From NCBI GenBank assembly GCA_946479015.1, contig CAMLEQ010000014.1, positions 1 through 22,773 on the forward strand: a DNA stretch of 22,773 bases, written 5' to 3'. Source of the DNA: an uncultured Gemmatimonadota bacterium (GTDB lineage Bacteria > Gemmatimonadota > Gemmatimonadetes > Gemmatimonadales > Gemmatimonadaceae). Positions 7,957-14,924 of this stretch are shown piece by piece. The notes below the pieces were generated by a model. The model had not been told where the DNA came from and made no database searches. It saw only the letters and a program-made list of their open reading frames with translations. The first letter of the stretch is position 1, and each line of letters begins with the position of its first letter. A program made the position numbers and the translations under genes.

Positions 7957-8049
7957 CGCGTTGAGCGGTACCGGACGACGCGCGCGAGCCCGCAAGGGAC
8001 GCTCGCCCGTGGGAGTCTGGACCACAACAATCGGACGCCGCTCGACGTA
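7957..8049 (+). promoter_or_regulatory. Leader of the efflux operon
   Basis: This 93-base stretch must hold the promoter or leader of the efflux operon if the tandem hairpins terminate. I see no convincing -35/-10 pair. GCGAGC (7984-7989) and GCTCGC (8001-8006) can form a 6-bp stem around an 11-base loop, a possible leader structure. No clear Shine-Dalgarno precedes ATG 8050. Confidence 0.3.
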
Positions 8050-9561
8050 ATGGGTGTTGTGACATTCGAAACTCTACCGCTCCGACGGCGGCGCGCATCG
8101 ACGCCCGCCGCGCTCGGACTGATGATCATGCTCGCAGGCTGCGTCGGTACGCCGTCCGTGTCGGGGGTCGCCGGCACCGCGCCCGCCCCCAACCACCCCT
8201 GGACACCCCCGCCCACGCGAGGGCGCGCGGCGCCGGCGCGCACGGACACCGCCGCCGCGCTGCCGCCCGATCTCGCCGCGCGCGTCAGCCAGCTCACGCT
8301 CGCCGACATCGTGGATCTCGCGCTGCGCAACAACCCGGCGACGCGCATCTCGTGGGAGAACGCCCGCGCCGCGGCGGCGGCGTACGGCTCGCAGCTCGGC
8401 GCGTACTACCCCACCATCGATGGGCAGGTGGGCGCCACCCGCATCAAGACGCTCTCCACGCAGGGGCGCAGCGCGGTGGAGCAGACCACCTACGGCCCGA
8501 GCCTCTCGATCTCCTGGTTGCTGCTCGACTTCGGCGGGCGCTCCGGCGCCATCGAGGGGGCGCGCCAGGCGCTCGTCGCCGCCGACTTCACCCACAACGC
8601 CACCCTCCAGCAGGTGGTGCTCCAGGTGGAGAGCGCGTACTTCGACTACATGGCCAGCAAGGCGCTCGTCGCCGCGCAGCGGCAGACGGTGGAGGAGGCG
8701 CGCGCCAACCTGGCCGCGGCGCAGGAGCGCCGTCGCGTCGGAGTGGCCACGGTGGCCGACGAGCTCCAGGCGCGCACGGCGCTCTCCCAGGCGCAGCTCG
8801 CGCTCGAGACCACCGAGGGTACGCTGCTCACCACGCGCGGCGCGCTCGCCGTGTCCGTCGGCCTGCCGGCGAACGTGCCGTACGACGTGCAGCCGCCGGA
8901 CACCACGCTCCCCGTGAGCGGCGTGGCCGACAGCGTGGACGTCCTCATCGCGCGCGCCGTGGAGTCGCGTCCCGACCTCGCCGCCGCGGTGGCGGATTCG
9001 GCGCAGGCGCACGCGCGCATCGGTGAGATCCGCGCCGAGCGCCTCCCCTCGCTCTCGCTCGACGGTACGGGCGGGCGCACCTTCGGCGGACCGCTCCCCA
9101 AGACCGGCGGCAACAGCTACACGCTCACGCTCGGCTTGCGCATCCCGCTGTTCGCCGGCTTCTCGCGCGCGTACAACCAGATGGCGGCCGAGGCCCAGGC
9201 CCGTGCCGCCGCGGCGCGCCTCGATGCCACGCGCCAGCAGGTGATCTTCCAGGTCTTCAGCTCCTATTACGCGCTCCAGACCGCCACGCGCCGTGTCCGC
9301 ACGGCCGACGACCTGCTCGCCAGCGCGCAGCAGTCGTACGACGTGGCCCTGGGCCGATACAAGGCGGGGGTGGGCACGGTGCTCGATCTGCTCGCCGCGC
9401 AGAGCGCGCTCGCCGACGCACGCGCACAGCAGGTGCAGGCGCGGTGGGTCTGGCGGACCGCGCTCTCCCAGCTCGCGCACGATGCGGGCGTCCTCGACGT
9501 TCACGGCGGGAGCCCGATCCGCCTCGCCCCCGACACCACTGGTCAGCAACCTCCCCGATGA
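8050..9561 (+). CDS. Outer-membrane efflux factor (TolC/OprM-like lipoprotein)
   Basis: Outer-membrane channel of a tripartite efflux pump. The 503-residue product has an N-terminal signal with a basic patch (RRRR at 12-15), a hydrophobic stretch and lipobox L28-A29-G30-C31, so Cys31 is the predicted lipidation site. A proline-rich linker follows, then two outer-membrane-efflux-protein repeats (about 75-285 and 290-490). Recognisable segments include LTLADIVDLALRNNP, the AQERRRVGVATVADELQARTALSQAQ hairpin region (8730-8800) and its second-repeat counterpart YDVALGRYKAGVGTVLDLLAAQSALADA (9335-9420). These are hallmarks of the TolC alpha-barrel. The stop overlaps the adaptor start as ATGA. Having this gene first in the operon is less common than having it last. 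Confidence 0.93.
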   Translation: MGVVTFETLPLRRRRASTPAALGLMIMLAGCVGTPSVSGVAGTAPAPNHPWTPPPTRGRAAPARTDTAAALPPDLAARVSQLTLADIVDLALRNNPATRISWENARAAAAAYGSQLGAYYPTIDGQVGATRIKTLSTQGRSAVEQTTYGPSLSISWLLLDFGGRSGAIEGARQALVAADFTHNATLQQVVLQVESAYFDYMASKALVAAQRQTVEEARANLAAAQERRRVGVATVADELQARTALSQAQLALETTEGTLLTTRGALAVSVGLPANVPYDVQPPDTTLPVSGVADSVDVLIARAVESRPDLAAAVADSAQAHARIGEIRAERLPSLSLDGTGGRTFGGPLPKTGGNSYTLTLGLRIPLFAGFSRAYNQMAAEAQARAAAARLDATRQQVIFQVFSSYYALQTATRRVRTADDLLASAQQSYDVALGRYKAGVGTVLDLLAAQSALADARAQQVQARWVWRTALSQLAHDAGVLDVHGGSPIRLAPDTTGQQPPR

Positions 9562-10670
9562 GATTCACCCTTCCGCTCCGCTCCGGCGCGCTCCTCGGCG
9601 CCGTTCTCCTCGCCGCGTGCTCCGATCCGAAGACGCCGCCCCCCGCGGCGGTCCCGGTGAGCGTCGCCCGGGTCGAGCGGCGCGACGTGCCGTACGAGAT
9701 CCAGGCCACCGGCACCGTCGAGCCGATGCAGACGGTCTCCGTTTCCTCGCAGGTCTCCGGCATCCTCACCCGTGTCGCGTTCAAGGAAGGCGATGAGGTC
9801 CGGAAGGGGCAGATCCTCTTCGAGATCGACCCGCGTCCCTTCGAGGCCGCGCTCCGGCAGGCTCAGGGAGGACTGGCCAAGGACTCGGCGCAGCTCGCCA
9901 ACGCCCAGGCCGACGTGAAGCGCTACGAGACGCTCGTCCAGAAGGACTACGTCACCACGCAGCAGTACGATCAGGTGAAGACCACCGCCGCCGCGCTCGC
10001 GGCCACGGTGGAGTCCGATCGGGCGACGGTGGAGACCGCGCGGCTGAACCTCCAGTACGCCACCATCCGCGCGCCGATCAGCGGCCGCGCCGGCGCCCTG
10101 CTCGTGCGCGAGGGGAACCTCGTGCGCTCCGAGACACAGCCGCTGGTGGTCATCAACCAGATCCGTCCCATCCTCGTCCGCTTCGCGGTGCCGGCATCGA
10201 ACCTGCCGCGCATCCGGCAGTACGCGGGGAACACCCTCCCGGTGCATGCGCAGCCGGTGAGCGCCCCGGGCGCGCCGAGCTCGGGCACGCTCTCCTTCAT
10301 GGACAACGCGGTGGACACCACCACCGGCACCATCCTGCTCAAGGGGCAGTTCGCCAATCGGGATGGCGCGCTCTGGCCCGGCGAGTTCGTGAACACGGCG
10401 CTGCAGCTCTTCGTGCAGCACGGCGCCGTGGTGGCGCCGGCGCAGTCGGTGGTGCAGAGCCAGCAGGGGACGTACGTGTTCGTCGTCACGCAGGAGGGCA
10501 CCGCCAATCATCGTGACGTCACCGTGGGGCGCACCATGGGGGACATCGCGGTCATCGACAAGGGGCTCCAACCCGGCGAGATCGTGGTGACCGACGGGCA
10601 GCTTCGCATCACGCCGGGCGGCAAGGTCCAGATCAAGACGCCGCCGGGCACCGACCAGCCGAGGACCTGA
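9558..10670 (+). CDS. RND efflux periplasmic adaptor (membrane fusion lipoprotein)
   Basis: Adaptor that links the inner-membrane RND pump to the outer-membrane factor. From ATG 9558 it has 370 residues with a short signal and lipobox L18-A19-A20-C21. Domains in order: biotinyl-lipoyl half (about 50-85, VSVSSQVSGILTRVAFKEGD), coiled-coil hairpin (about 90-155), second lipoyl half (YATIRAPISGRAGALLVREGNLV, near 160-185), beta-barrel and membrane-proximal domain (about 195-360). This is the AcrA/MdtA family. The reading frame could extend back to 9444 inside the preceding gene, but the lipoprotein signal and the ATGA overlap fix the start at 9558. Its stop overlaps the permease start as TGATG, so all three pump genes are coupled. 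Confidence 0.95.
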   Translation: MRFTLPLRSGALLGAVLLAACSDPKTPPPAAVPVSVARVERRDVPYEIQATGTVEPMQTVSVSSQVSGILTRVAFKEGDEVRKGQILFEIDPRPFEAALRQAQGGLAKDSAQLANAQADVKRYETLVQKDYVTTQQYDQVKTTAAALAATVESDRATVETARLNLQYATIRAPISGRAGALLVREGNLVRSETQPLVVINQIRPILVRFAVPASNLPRIRQYAGNTLPVHAQPVSAPGAPSSGTLSFMDNAVDTTTGTILLKGQFANRDGALWPGEFVNTALQLFVQHGAVVAPAQSVVQSQQGTYVFVVTQEGTANHRDVTVGRTMGDIAVIDKGLQPGEIVVTDGQLRITPGGKVQIKTPPGTDQPRT

Positions 10671-13600
10671 TGAACCTCTCGGCCCTATTCATCCGACGCC
10701 CCGTCATGACCACGCTGGTCATGCTGGGGATCCTGATCTTCGGCATCGTCGCCTACCGGCTCCTCCCGGTGAGCGACCTGCCCACGGTGGACTACCCCAC
10801 CATCTCGGTGAGCGCGTCGCTGGCCGGGGCGAGCCCGGAGACGATGGCCTCCGCCGTCGCCACCCCGCTCGAGAAGCAGTTCTCCACCATCGCCGGCGTG
10901 GACGTCATGTCGTCCACGAGCAGCCAGGGCTCGACCAACATCACCCTGCAGTTCACGCTCGACCGCAACATCGACGCGGCCGCGCAGGACGTGCAGGCGG
11001 CGATCTCGCAGACGCTGCGCCAGCTCCCGCAGGGGATCATCCCGCCGTCCTACCGCAAGGTGGACCCGTCGGCGGCGCCGATCCTCTACCTGGCGCTCGT
11101 CTCCGAGACGATGCCGCTGTCGCAGCTCGACGAGTACGCCGAGACCTTCCTCGCCCAGCGCATCTCCACCGTGCCGGGGGTGGCGCAGGTGCAGGTGTAC
11201 GGGTCGCAGAAGTACGCCGTCCGCGTGCAGCTCGACCCGCAGGCGCTCGCGGCCCGCAAGATCGGCATCGACGAGGTGGCGAACGCCATCGACAACGGGA
11301 ACGTCAACCTCCCCACGGGCGTGCTCTGGGGGACGGACAAGGCGTACACCGTGCAGGCGAACGGCCAGCTCGAGGACGCCAAGGCGTTCCGGCCGCTCGT
11401 CGTCGCCTATCGCAACGGCTCCCCCGTGCGCCTGCAGGACCTCGGCGACGTGGTCGATGGCGTGCAGGACAACAAGGTGGCGAGCTGGTTCAACGGCAGC
11501 CGGGCCATCGTGCTCGCGGTGCAGCGGCAGCCGGGGACGAACACGGTGAAGGTCGCCGAGCTGGTGAACCAGGCGCTCGGCGAGATGCAGCGCGACTTCC
11601 CCCCCGCGGTGCAGGTGAAGACGCTGTACGACCGGTCGCAGTCGATCCAGGAGTCGGTGACGGACGTGAAGTTCACCCTCCTGCTCACGCTGTGCCTGGT
11701 CGTGATGGTGATCTTCCTGTTCCTGCGGAACCTCTCGGCCACGATCATCCCGAGCCTCGCGCTGCCGATGTCGCTCGTCGGCACGTTCGCCGTCATGTAC
11801 CTGCTCGGGTACAGTCTGGACAACCTGTCGTTGATGGCGTTGACGCTGTCCGTCGGGTTCGTGGTGGACGACGCGATCGTGATGCTCGAGAACATCGTGC
11901 GCCACATCGAGATGGGGGAACCGGTGTTCGCGGCGGCGCTGAAGGGGTCGCGCGAGATCGGGTTCACGATTCTCTCGATGACGATCTCGCTCGTGGCGGT
12001 GTTCATCCCCGTGCTCTTCCTCGGGGGGCTGGTGGGGCGCCTGTTCCACGAGTTCGCGGTCACGATCGGCGTGGCGATCCTCGTCTCCGGCGTGGTGTCG
12101 CTCACCCTCACGCCCATGCTGTGCAGCCGCTTCCTCCGGGCGCACGGCGGGGAGGTGCACGGGCGGTTCTTCAACGCCACGGAGCGCGTCTACGACCGGT
12201 CGCTCGCCGGCTACATGCGCTCGCTCGACTGGGCGATGCGGCATCGCCGGCTGGTGTTGGCGTTCTCGGCGGCGATCCTGCTCGGCACCTTCGGGCTGGC
12301 GATGGTGGTGCACAAGGGCTTCCTGCCGAGCGAGGACTCGGGGCGGATCTCCGGCACCACGGAGACCGCCGAGGGCACGTCGTACGACGCGATGGAGCAG
12401 CACCAGAAGCAGCTCGCGGAGATCGTGAAGGCGGACCCCAACGTGCAGGACTTCATGTCCGCCATCGGCGCCGGAGGGCGCTCGGCGACGATCAACCAGG
12501 GGCGCCTGTTCCTCCACCTGAAGGACCGGAGCGAGCGGAAGCTGAGCGCGGACGAGGTGATCCAGGAGCTCGGGAGGAAGCTGTCCGCGGTGCCGGGGAC
12601 CAAGGTGTACCTGGTGAACCCGCCGCCGATCAACATCGGCGGCCGGTCGTCGAAGAGCAATTACCAGTTCACGCTGCAGAGCCCGGACATCCAGACGCTG
12701 TACGATGCGGCCGGCAAGCTCGAGGCGCGCCTGCACGACATCCCCGGGCTCCAGGACGTGACCAGCGACCTGCAGATCTCCAGCCCGCAGGTGGACGTGC
12801 GGATCGACCGCGACCGCGCGGCGTCGCTCGGCATCTCGGCGGACCAGATCGAGCAGGCGTTGTACAACGCGTACGGCTCGCGGCAGGTCTCCACGATCTA
12901 CACCCAGAACAACCAGTACTGGGTGGTGATGGAGCTGAAGCCGGAGTACCAGCGCGACCTCTCCGCGCTGAACATGCTCTACATCCACTCCGCCACGGGC
13001 GACCTGGTCCCGCTCGCCTCGCTGGCGAAGGTGACGCCGGACATCGGCCCGCTCACGGTGAACCACAGCGGGCAGCTGCCGTCGGTGACGCTCTCGTTCA
13101 ACCTCGCCCCCGGGGTGGCGCTGGGCGACGCGGTGAGCCGCGTGCAGGCGGCGGCGGCGCAGGTGCTCCCGTCGAGCGTGTCCACCAGCTTCTCGGGAAC
13201 GGCGCAGGCGTTCCAGCAGGCGCAGAGCGGGCTGCTGATCCTGCTCGTGCTCGCGATCTTCGTGATCTACATCGTGCTCGGGGTGCTGTACGAGAGCTTC
13301 ATCCACCCGCTCACGATTCTCTCGGGGCTCCCGTTCGCCGGCTTCGGCGCGCTGCTCACGCTGCTGGTGTTCAACATGGAGCTGAGCGTGTACGCGTTCG
13401 TCGGGATCATCATGCTGATCGGCCTGGTGAAGAAGAACGCGATCATGATGATCGACTTCGCGCTCGAGGCCGAGCGGACGGAGGGGATGTCGCCGCGCGA
13501 GGCGATCATCGAGGCGTGCCGCGTCCGCTTCCGCCCGATCATGATGACGACGATGGCCGCGCTCATGGGCACGCTCCCGATCGCGCTCGGCGCCGGCGCC

Positions 13601-13771
13601 GGCGCCGAGTCACGCCGCCCGCTCGGCGTGGCGGTGGTGGGCGGTCTCGCGTTCTCGCAGATCATCACGCTCTACGTGACGCCGGTGATCTACACGTACA
13701 TGGATGCGCTCCAGCGCCGCCTGCGCGTCCCAGGCGGGGAGGCGGAGCCGGCGCCGGTGACGGGGGATTGA
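10670..13771 (+). CDS. RND multidrug efflux permease (HAE1 / MdtBC type)
   Basis: Inner-membrane proton-driven pump of 1033 residues, the normal length. The N-terminus (SALFIRRPVMTTLVMLGILIFG) is the first membrane helix of HAE1 pumps. IIPPSYRKVDPSAAPILYLAL (about 123-143) resembles MdtB/MdtC. Two periplasmic porter regions follow helices 1 and 7. The proton-relay acids Asp400/Asp401 lie in TM4 (GFVVDDAIVMLENI) and Lys922 in TM10 (GLVKKNAIMMIDF), matching AcrB Asp407/Asp408 and Lys940, so the pump should be active. FRPIMMTTMAALMGTLPIAL marks the TM11 region. Substrates cannot be told; MdtBC-like pumps export bile salts, novobiocin and other drugs. The single permease gene implies a homotrimer, unlike the MdtB/MdtC pair. 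Confidence 0.96.
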   Translation: MNLSALFIRRPVMTTLVMLGILIFGIVAYRLLPVSDLPTVDYPTISVSASLAGASPETMASAVATPLEKQFSTIAGVDVMSSTSSQGSTNITLQFTLDRNIDAAAQDVQAAISQTLRQLPQGIIPPSYRKVDPSAAPILYLALVSETMPLSQLDEYAETFLAQRISTVPGVAQVQVYGSQKYAVRVQLDPQALAARKIGIDEVANAIDNGNVNLPTGVLWGTDKAYTVQANGQLEDAKAFRPLVVAYRNGSPVRLQDLGDVVDGVQDNKVASWFNGSRAIVLAVQRQPGTNTVKVAELVNQALGEMQRDFPPAVQVKTLYDRSQSIQESVTDVKFTLLLTLCLVVMVIFLFLRNLSATIIPSLALPMSLVGTFAVMYLLGYSLDNLSLMALTLSVGFVVDDAIVMLENIVRHIEMGEPVFAAALKGSREIGFTILSMTISLVAVFIPVLFLGGLVGRLFHEFAVTIGVAILVSGVVSLTLTPMLCSRFLRAHGGEVHGRFFNATERVYDRSLAGYMRSLDWAMRHRRLVLAFSAAILLGTFGLAMVVHKGFLPSEDSGRISGTTETAEGTSYDAMEQHQKQLAEIVKADPNVQDFMSAIGAGGRSATINQGRLFLHLKDRSERKLSADEVIQELGRKLSAVPGTKVYLVNPPPINIGGRSSKSNYQFTLQSPDIQTLYDAAGKLEARLHDIPGLQDVTSDLQISSPQVDVRIDRDRAASLGISADQIEQALYNAYGSRQVSTIYTQNNQYWVVMELKPEYQRDLSALNMLYIHSATGDLVPLASLAKVTPDIGPLTVNHSGQLPSVTLSFNLAPGVALGDAVSRVQAAAAQVLPSSVSTSFSGTAQAFQQAQSGLLILLVLAIFVIYIVLGVLYESFIHPLTILSGLPFAGFGALLTLLVFNMELSVYAFVGIIMLIGLVKKNAIMMIDFALEAERTEGMSPREAIIEACRVRFRPIMMTTMAALMGTLPIALGAGAGAESRRPLGVAVVGGLAFSQIITLYVTPVIYTYMDALQRRLRVPGGEAEPAPVTGD

Positions 13772-13774
13772 GTC

Positions 13775-13808
13775 GGGGGCTGGGGGCCAGGGGCCGGGGG
13801 TCAGGGGG
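13775..13808 (+). repeat. G-quadruplex motif behind the RND permease
   Basis: Five G-tracts of 5, 5, 4, 5 and 5 bases separated by loops CT, CCA, CC and TCA start three bases after the permease stop. This satisfies the usual G-quadruplex pattern on the coding strand, so it would be present in the mRNA 3' end. Confidence 0.75.
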
Positions 13809-13864
13809 ATCTCGCGAACAACGGGGACAGGGGTCGGGAACTACGAGAGCAAAGATGTGGAAGT

Positions 13865-13900
13865 GCGACGGGGCGCCGGCATTCGCCGGCGCCCCGTCGC
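13865..13900. terminator. Bidirectional 16-bp hairpin between convergent genes
   Basis: GCGACGGGGCGCCGGC pairs perfectly with GCCGGCGCCCCGTCGC around ATTC. It lies in the middle of the 184-base gap between the permease and the convergent flavodoxin gene, so it can stop transcripts from both sides. On the plus strand it is followed by GTTCTATT; no strong T-tract is present on either strand. Confidence 0.75.
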
Positions 13901-13922
13901 GTTCTATTCCCGATTCCCGAGT

Positions 13923-13956
13923 CCCCCCTGCCCCCCGATCCCCGACCCCCAGCCCC
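13923..13956 (-). repeat. G-quadruplex motif behind the flavodoxin gene
   Basis: On the minus strand five G-tracts of 4, 5, 4, 6 and 6 bases separated by CT, TC, ATC and CA follow the flavodoxin stop, the first tract sharing its last base pair with the TAG stop. The first 11 bases (GGGGCTGGGGG) are identical to the start of the motif behind the permease on the other strand. Confidence 0.75.
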
Positions 13957-14525
13957 TAGTGATGGTGATGGTGCTTCACGTGCACCACCCACCCCGCCAC
14001 CTCCGCCACCCGGCGGCCGAGCGCGCGGGCGTTGGCGAGCTCCGGGGGGTCGGAGGGAGTGTTCCCCTCGCCGGTACCGCCAGCGTACTCCGGACCCACC
14101 AGCAGCATGCGGAAGTGCGAGAGCGCCGTCAGCATCGACCAGGTGGTCGTCTCCCATCCACCGTGCGGGAGCTCGGCCGAGGAGAACGCGGCGCCCACGC
14201 GATCGGCGAGCGCGCCGCGATCGAGCAGCCTGCCGGCGCGCGCCAGCAGCTGCTGCACTTCCGCCGCCATCACGCCGTAGCGCGCCGGCGATCCGAGCAC
14301 GATCGCATCGTAGTCCACGAGCCGCTCCACGGACTCGAGCGTCCGGTACCTGCGCGCGAGATCCGCGTGCGTGCCCGCATTCGCGTCCGGCGAAGGCGTC
14401 AGGTCATCGATGCGGCGCACGTCCACCTCGGTGAACTGCACGGCGCGCGCGCCGTCGGCCACCGCATCGGCGATGCGCGCGGTGTGTCCGGTGCGGCTGT
14501 GGAAGAGTACGAGAACTTTCGGCAT
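13956..14525 (-). CDS. WrbA-like flavodoxin / NAD(P)H-dependent oxidoreductase with His5 tail
   Basis: Predicted FMN-binding quinone reductase-like protein of 189 residues. The N-terminus MPKVLVLFHSRTGHTARIADAV carries the flavodoxin phosphate loop (SRTGHT). Further WrbA-like segments are DAIVLGSPARYGVMAAEVQQLL (equivalent to GTPTRFGNM), GAAFSSAELPHGGWETT (equivalent to SVFTSTGTQHGGQET) and LLVGPEYAGG. WrbA proteins are tetrameric NAD(P)H:quinone oxidoreductases that protect against redox cycling (family knowledge). The last residues are VKHHHHH before TAG, encoded by alternating CAC/CAT codons. ATG 14525 has no clear Shine-Dalgarno but sits about 30 bases after a plausible promoter. The gene is convergent with the RND permease. 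Confidence 0.88.
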   Translation of the reverse strand: MPKVLVLFHSRTGHTARIADAVADGARAVQFTEVDVRRIDDLTPSPDANAGTHADLARRYRTLESVERLVDYDAIVLGSPARYGVMAAEVQQLLARAGRLLDRGALADRVGAAFSSAELPHGGWETTTWSMLTALSHFRMLLVGPEYAGGTGEGNTPSDPPELANARALGRRVAEVAGWVVHVKHHHHH

Positions 14526-14778
14526 CTGCGCGTCTGGTTCGGGTGTGGAACGAACTGCGGAAGCTATTGCGGAGCAACGGGTTGCACAATGACTCGCGAT
14601 TGCCCGTGCGGTGCGTGCCCGCGAGGGGCGCGCGTCGGTGCATCACGGGTCGCCGCGCATCGCGCCGCAATGATGCGTGCTCCCGCGCATGCACGCTCGC
14701 GTCGCGATGCACAATGATGCCTCGCGCACGAAGAACGAGCTTGACGTTTCGAACGTTCTGTTGTATTGGGGAGTCCGG
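14526..14778. other. Divergent intergenic region with GCACAATGA repeats
   Basis: No gene is seen here; small open frames in this stretch have arginine-rich, shadow-like compositions. GCACAATGA occurs twice in the same direction (14584-14592 and 14709-14717), and each copy is followed within three bases by CTCGCG. A candidate -35 TTGACG lies at 14741-14746 with TATTGG 17 bases later (14764-14769), a possible weak promoter for the acidic/Lys-Ala gene. The palindrome GAACGTTC (14751-14758) lies inside that spacer. Confidence 0.4.
14561..14589 (-). promoter_or_regulatory. Promoter of the flavodoxin gene with spacer palindrome
   Basis: On the minus strand TTGTGC (14589-14584) is followed by exactly 17 bases and TAGCTT (14566-14561), the same -10 hexamer as in the glnA promoter. 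Transcription would begin near 14554, about 30 bases before the ATG. The spacer holds the inverted repeat GCAAC-GG-GTTGC (14574-14585), where a repressor or MerR-type activator could bind. Confidence 0.45.
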
Positions 14779-14833
14779 ACGAGCGGTGACGCACCTGTCG
14801 CCGCTCGTTCGTGACGAACCGGATCGCGCGATC
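14779..14833 (+). promoter_or_regulatory. Structured 5' leader of the acidic/Lys-Ala protein gene
   Basis: ACGAGCGGTGAC (14779-14790) pairs with GTCGCCGCTCGT (14797-14808) around GCACCT, a 12-bp stem with one G-U pair. GTTCG-TGA-CGAAC (14807-14819) can form an alternative small hairpin that shares the last two bases of the first stem. GATCGCGCGATC (14822-14833) is a perfect palindrome. The cluster sits 90-145 bases before the start codon, in what would be the mRNA leader. Confidence 0.45.
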
Positions 14834-14924
14834 GTGTAGGGCACACGAAGTGCAGCACGCGCGCGAGCGTCGCAGTGGACACCGGCAGCTCCGTGTGCTT
14901 CGACAAACACGACAGGAGGCGATC

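Noticed and set aside
7957..8049. c-di-GMP riboswitch ahead of the efflux operon, suggested by the neighbouring HD-GYP gene
   Set aside because: I could not find the conserved GEMM core or the two-helix layout; only a weak 6-bp stem is present.
10685..13306. 873-codon frame opposite the RND permease
   Set aside because: Shadow of a well-conserved permease; composition dominated by Arg, His, Val and Glu.
14811..14924. N-terminal extension of the Lys-Ala protein from 14811
   Set aside because: The added 38 residues are Arg-rich and run through leader structure; AGGAGG at 14914-14919 places the start at 14925.
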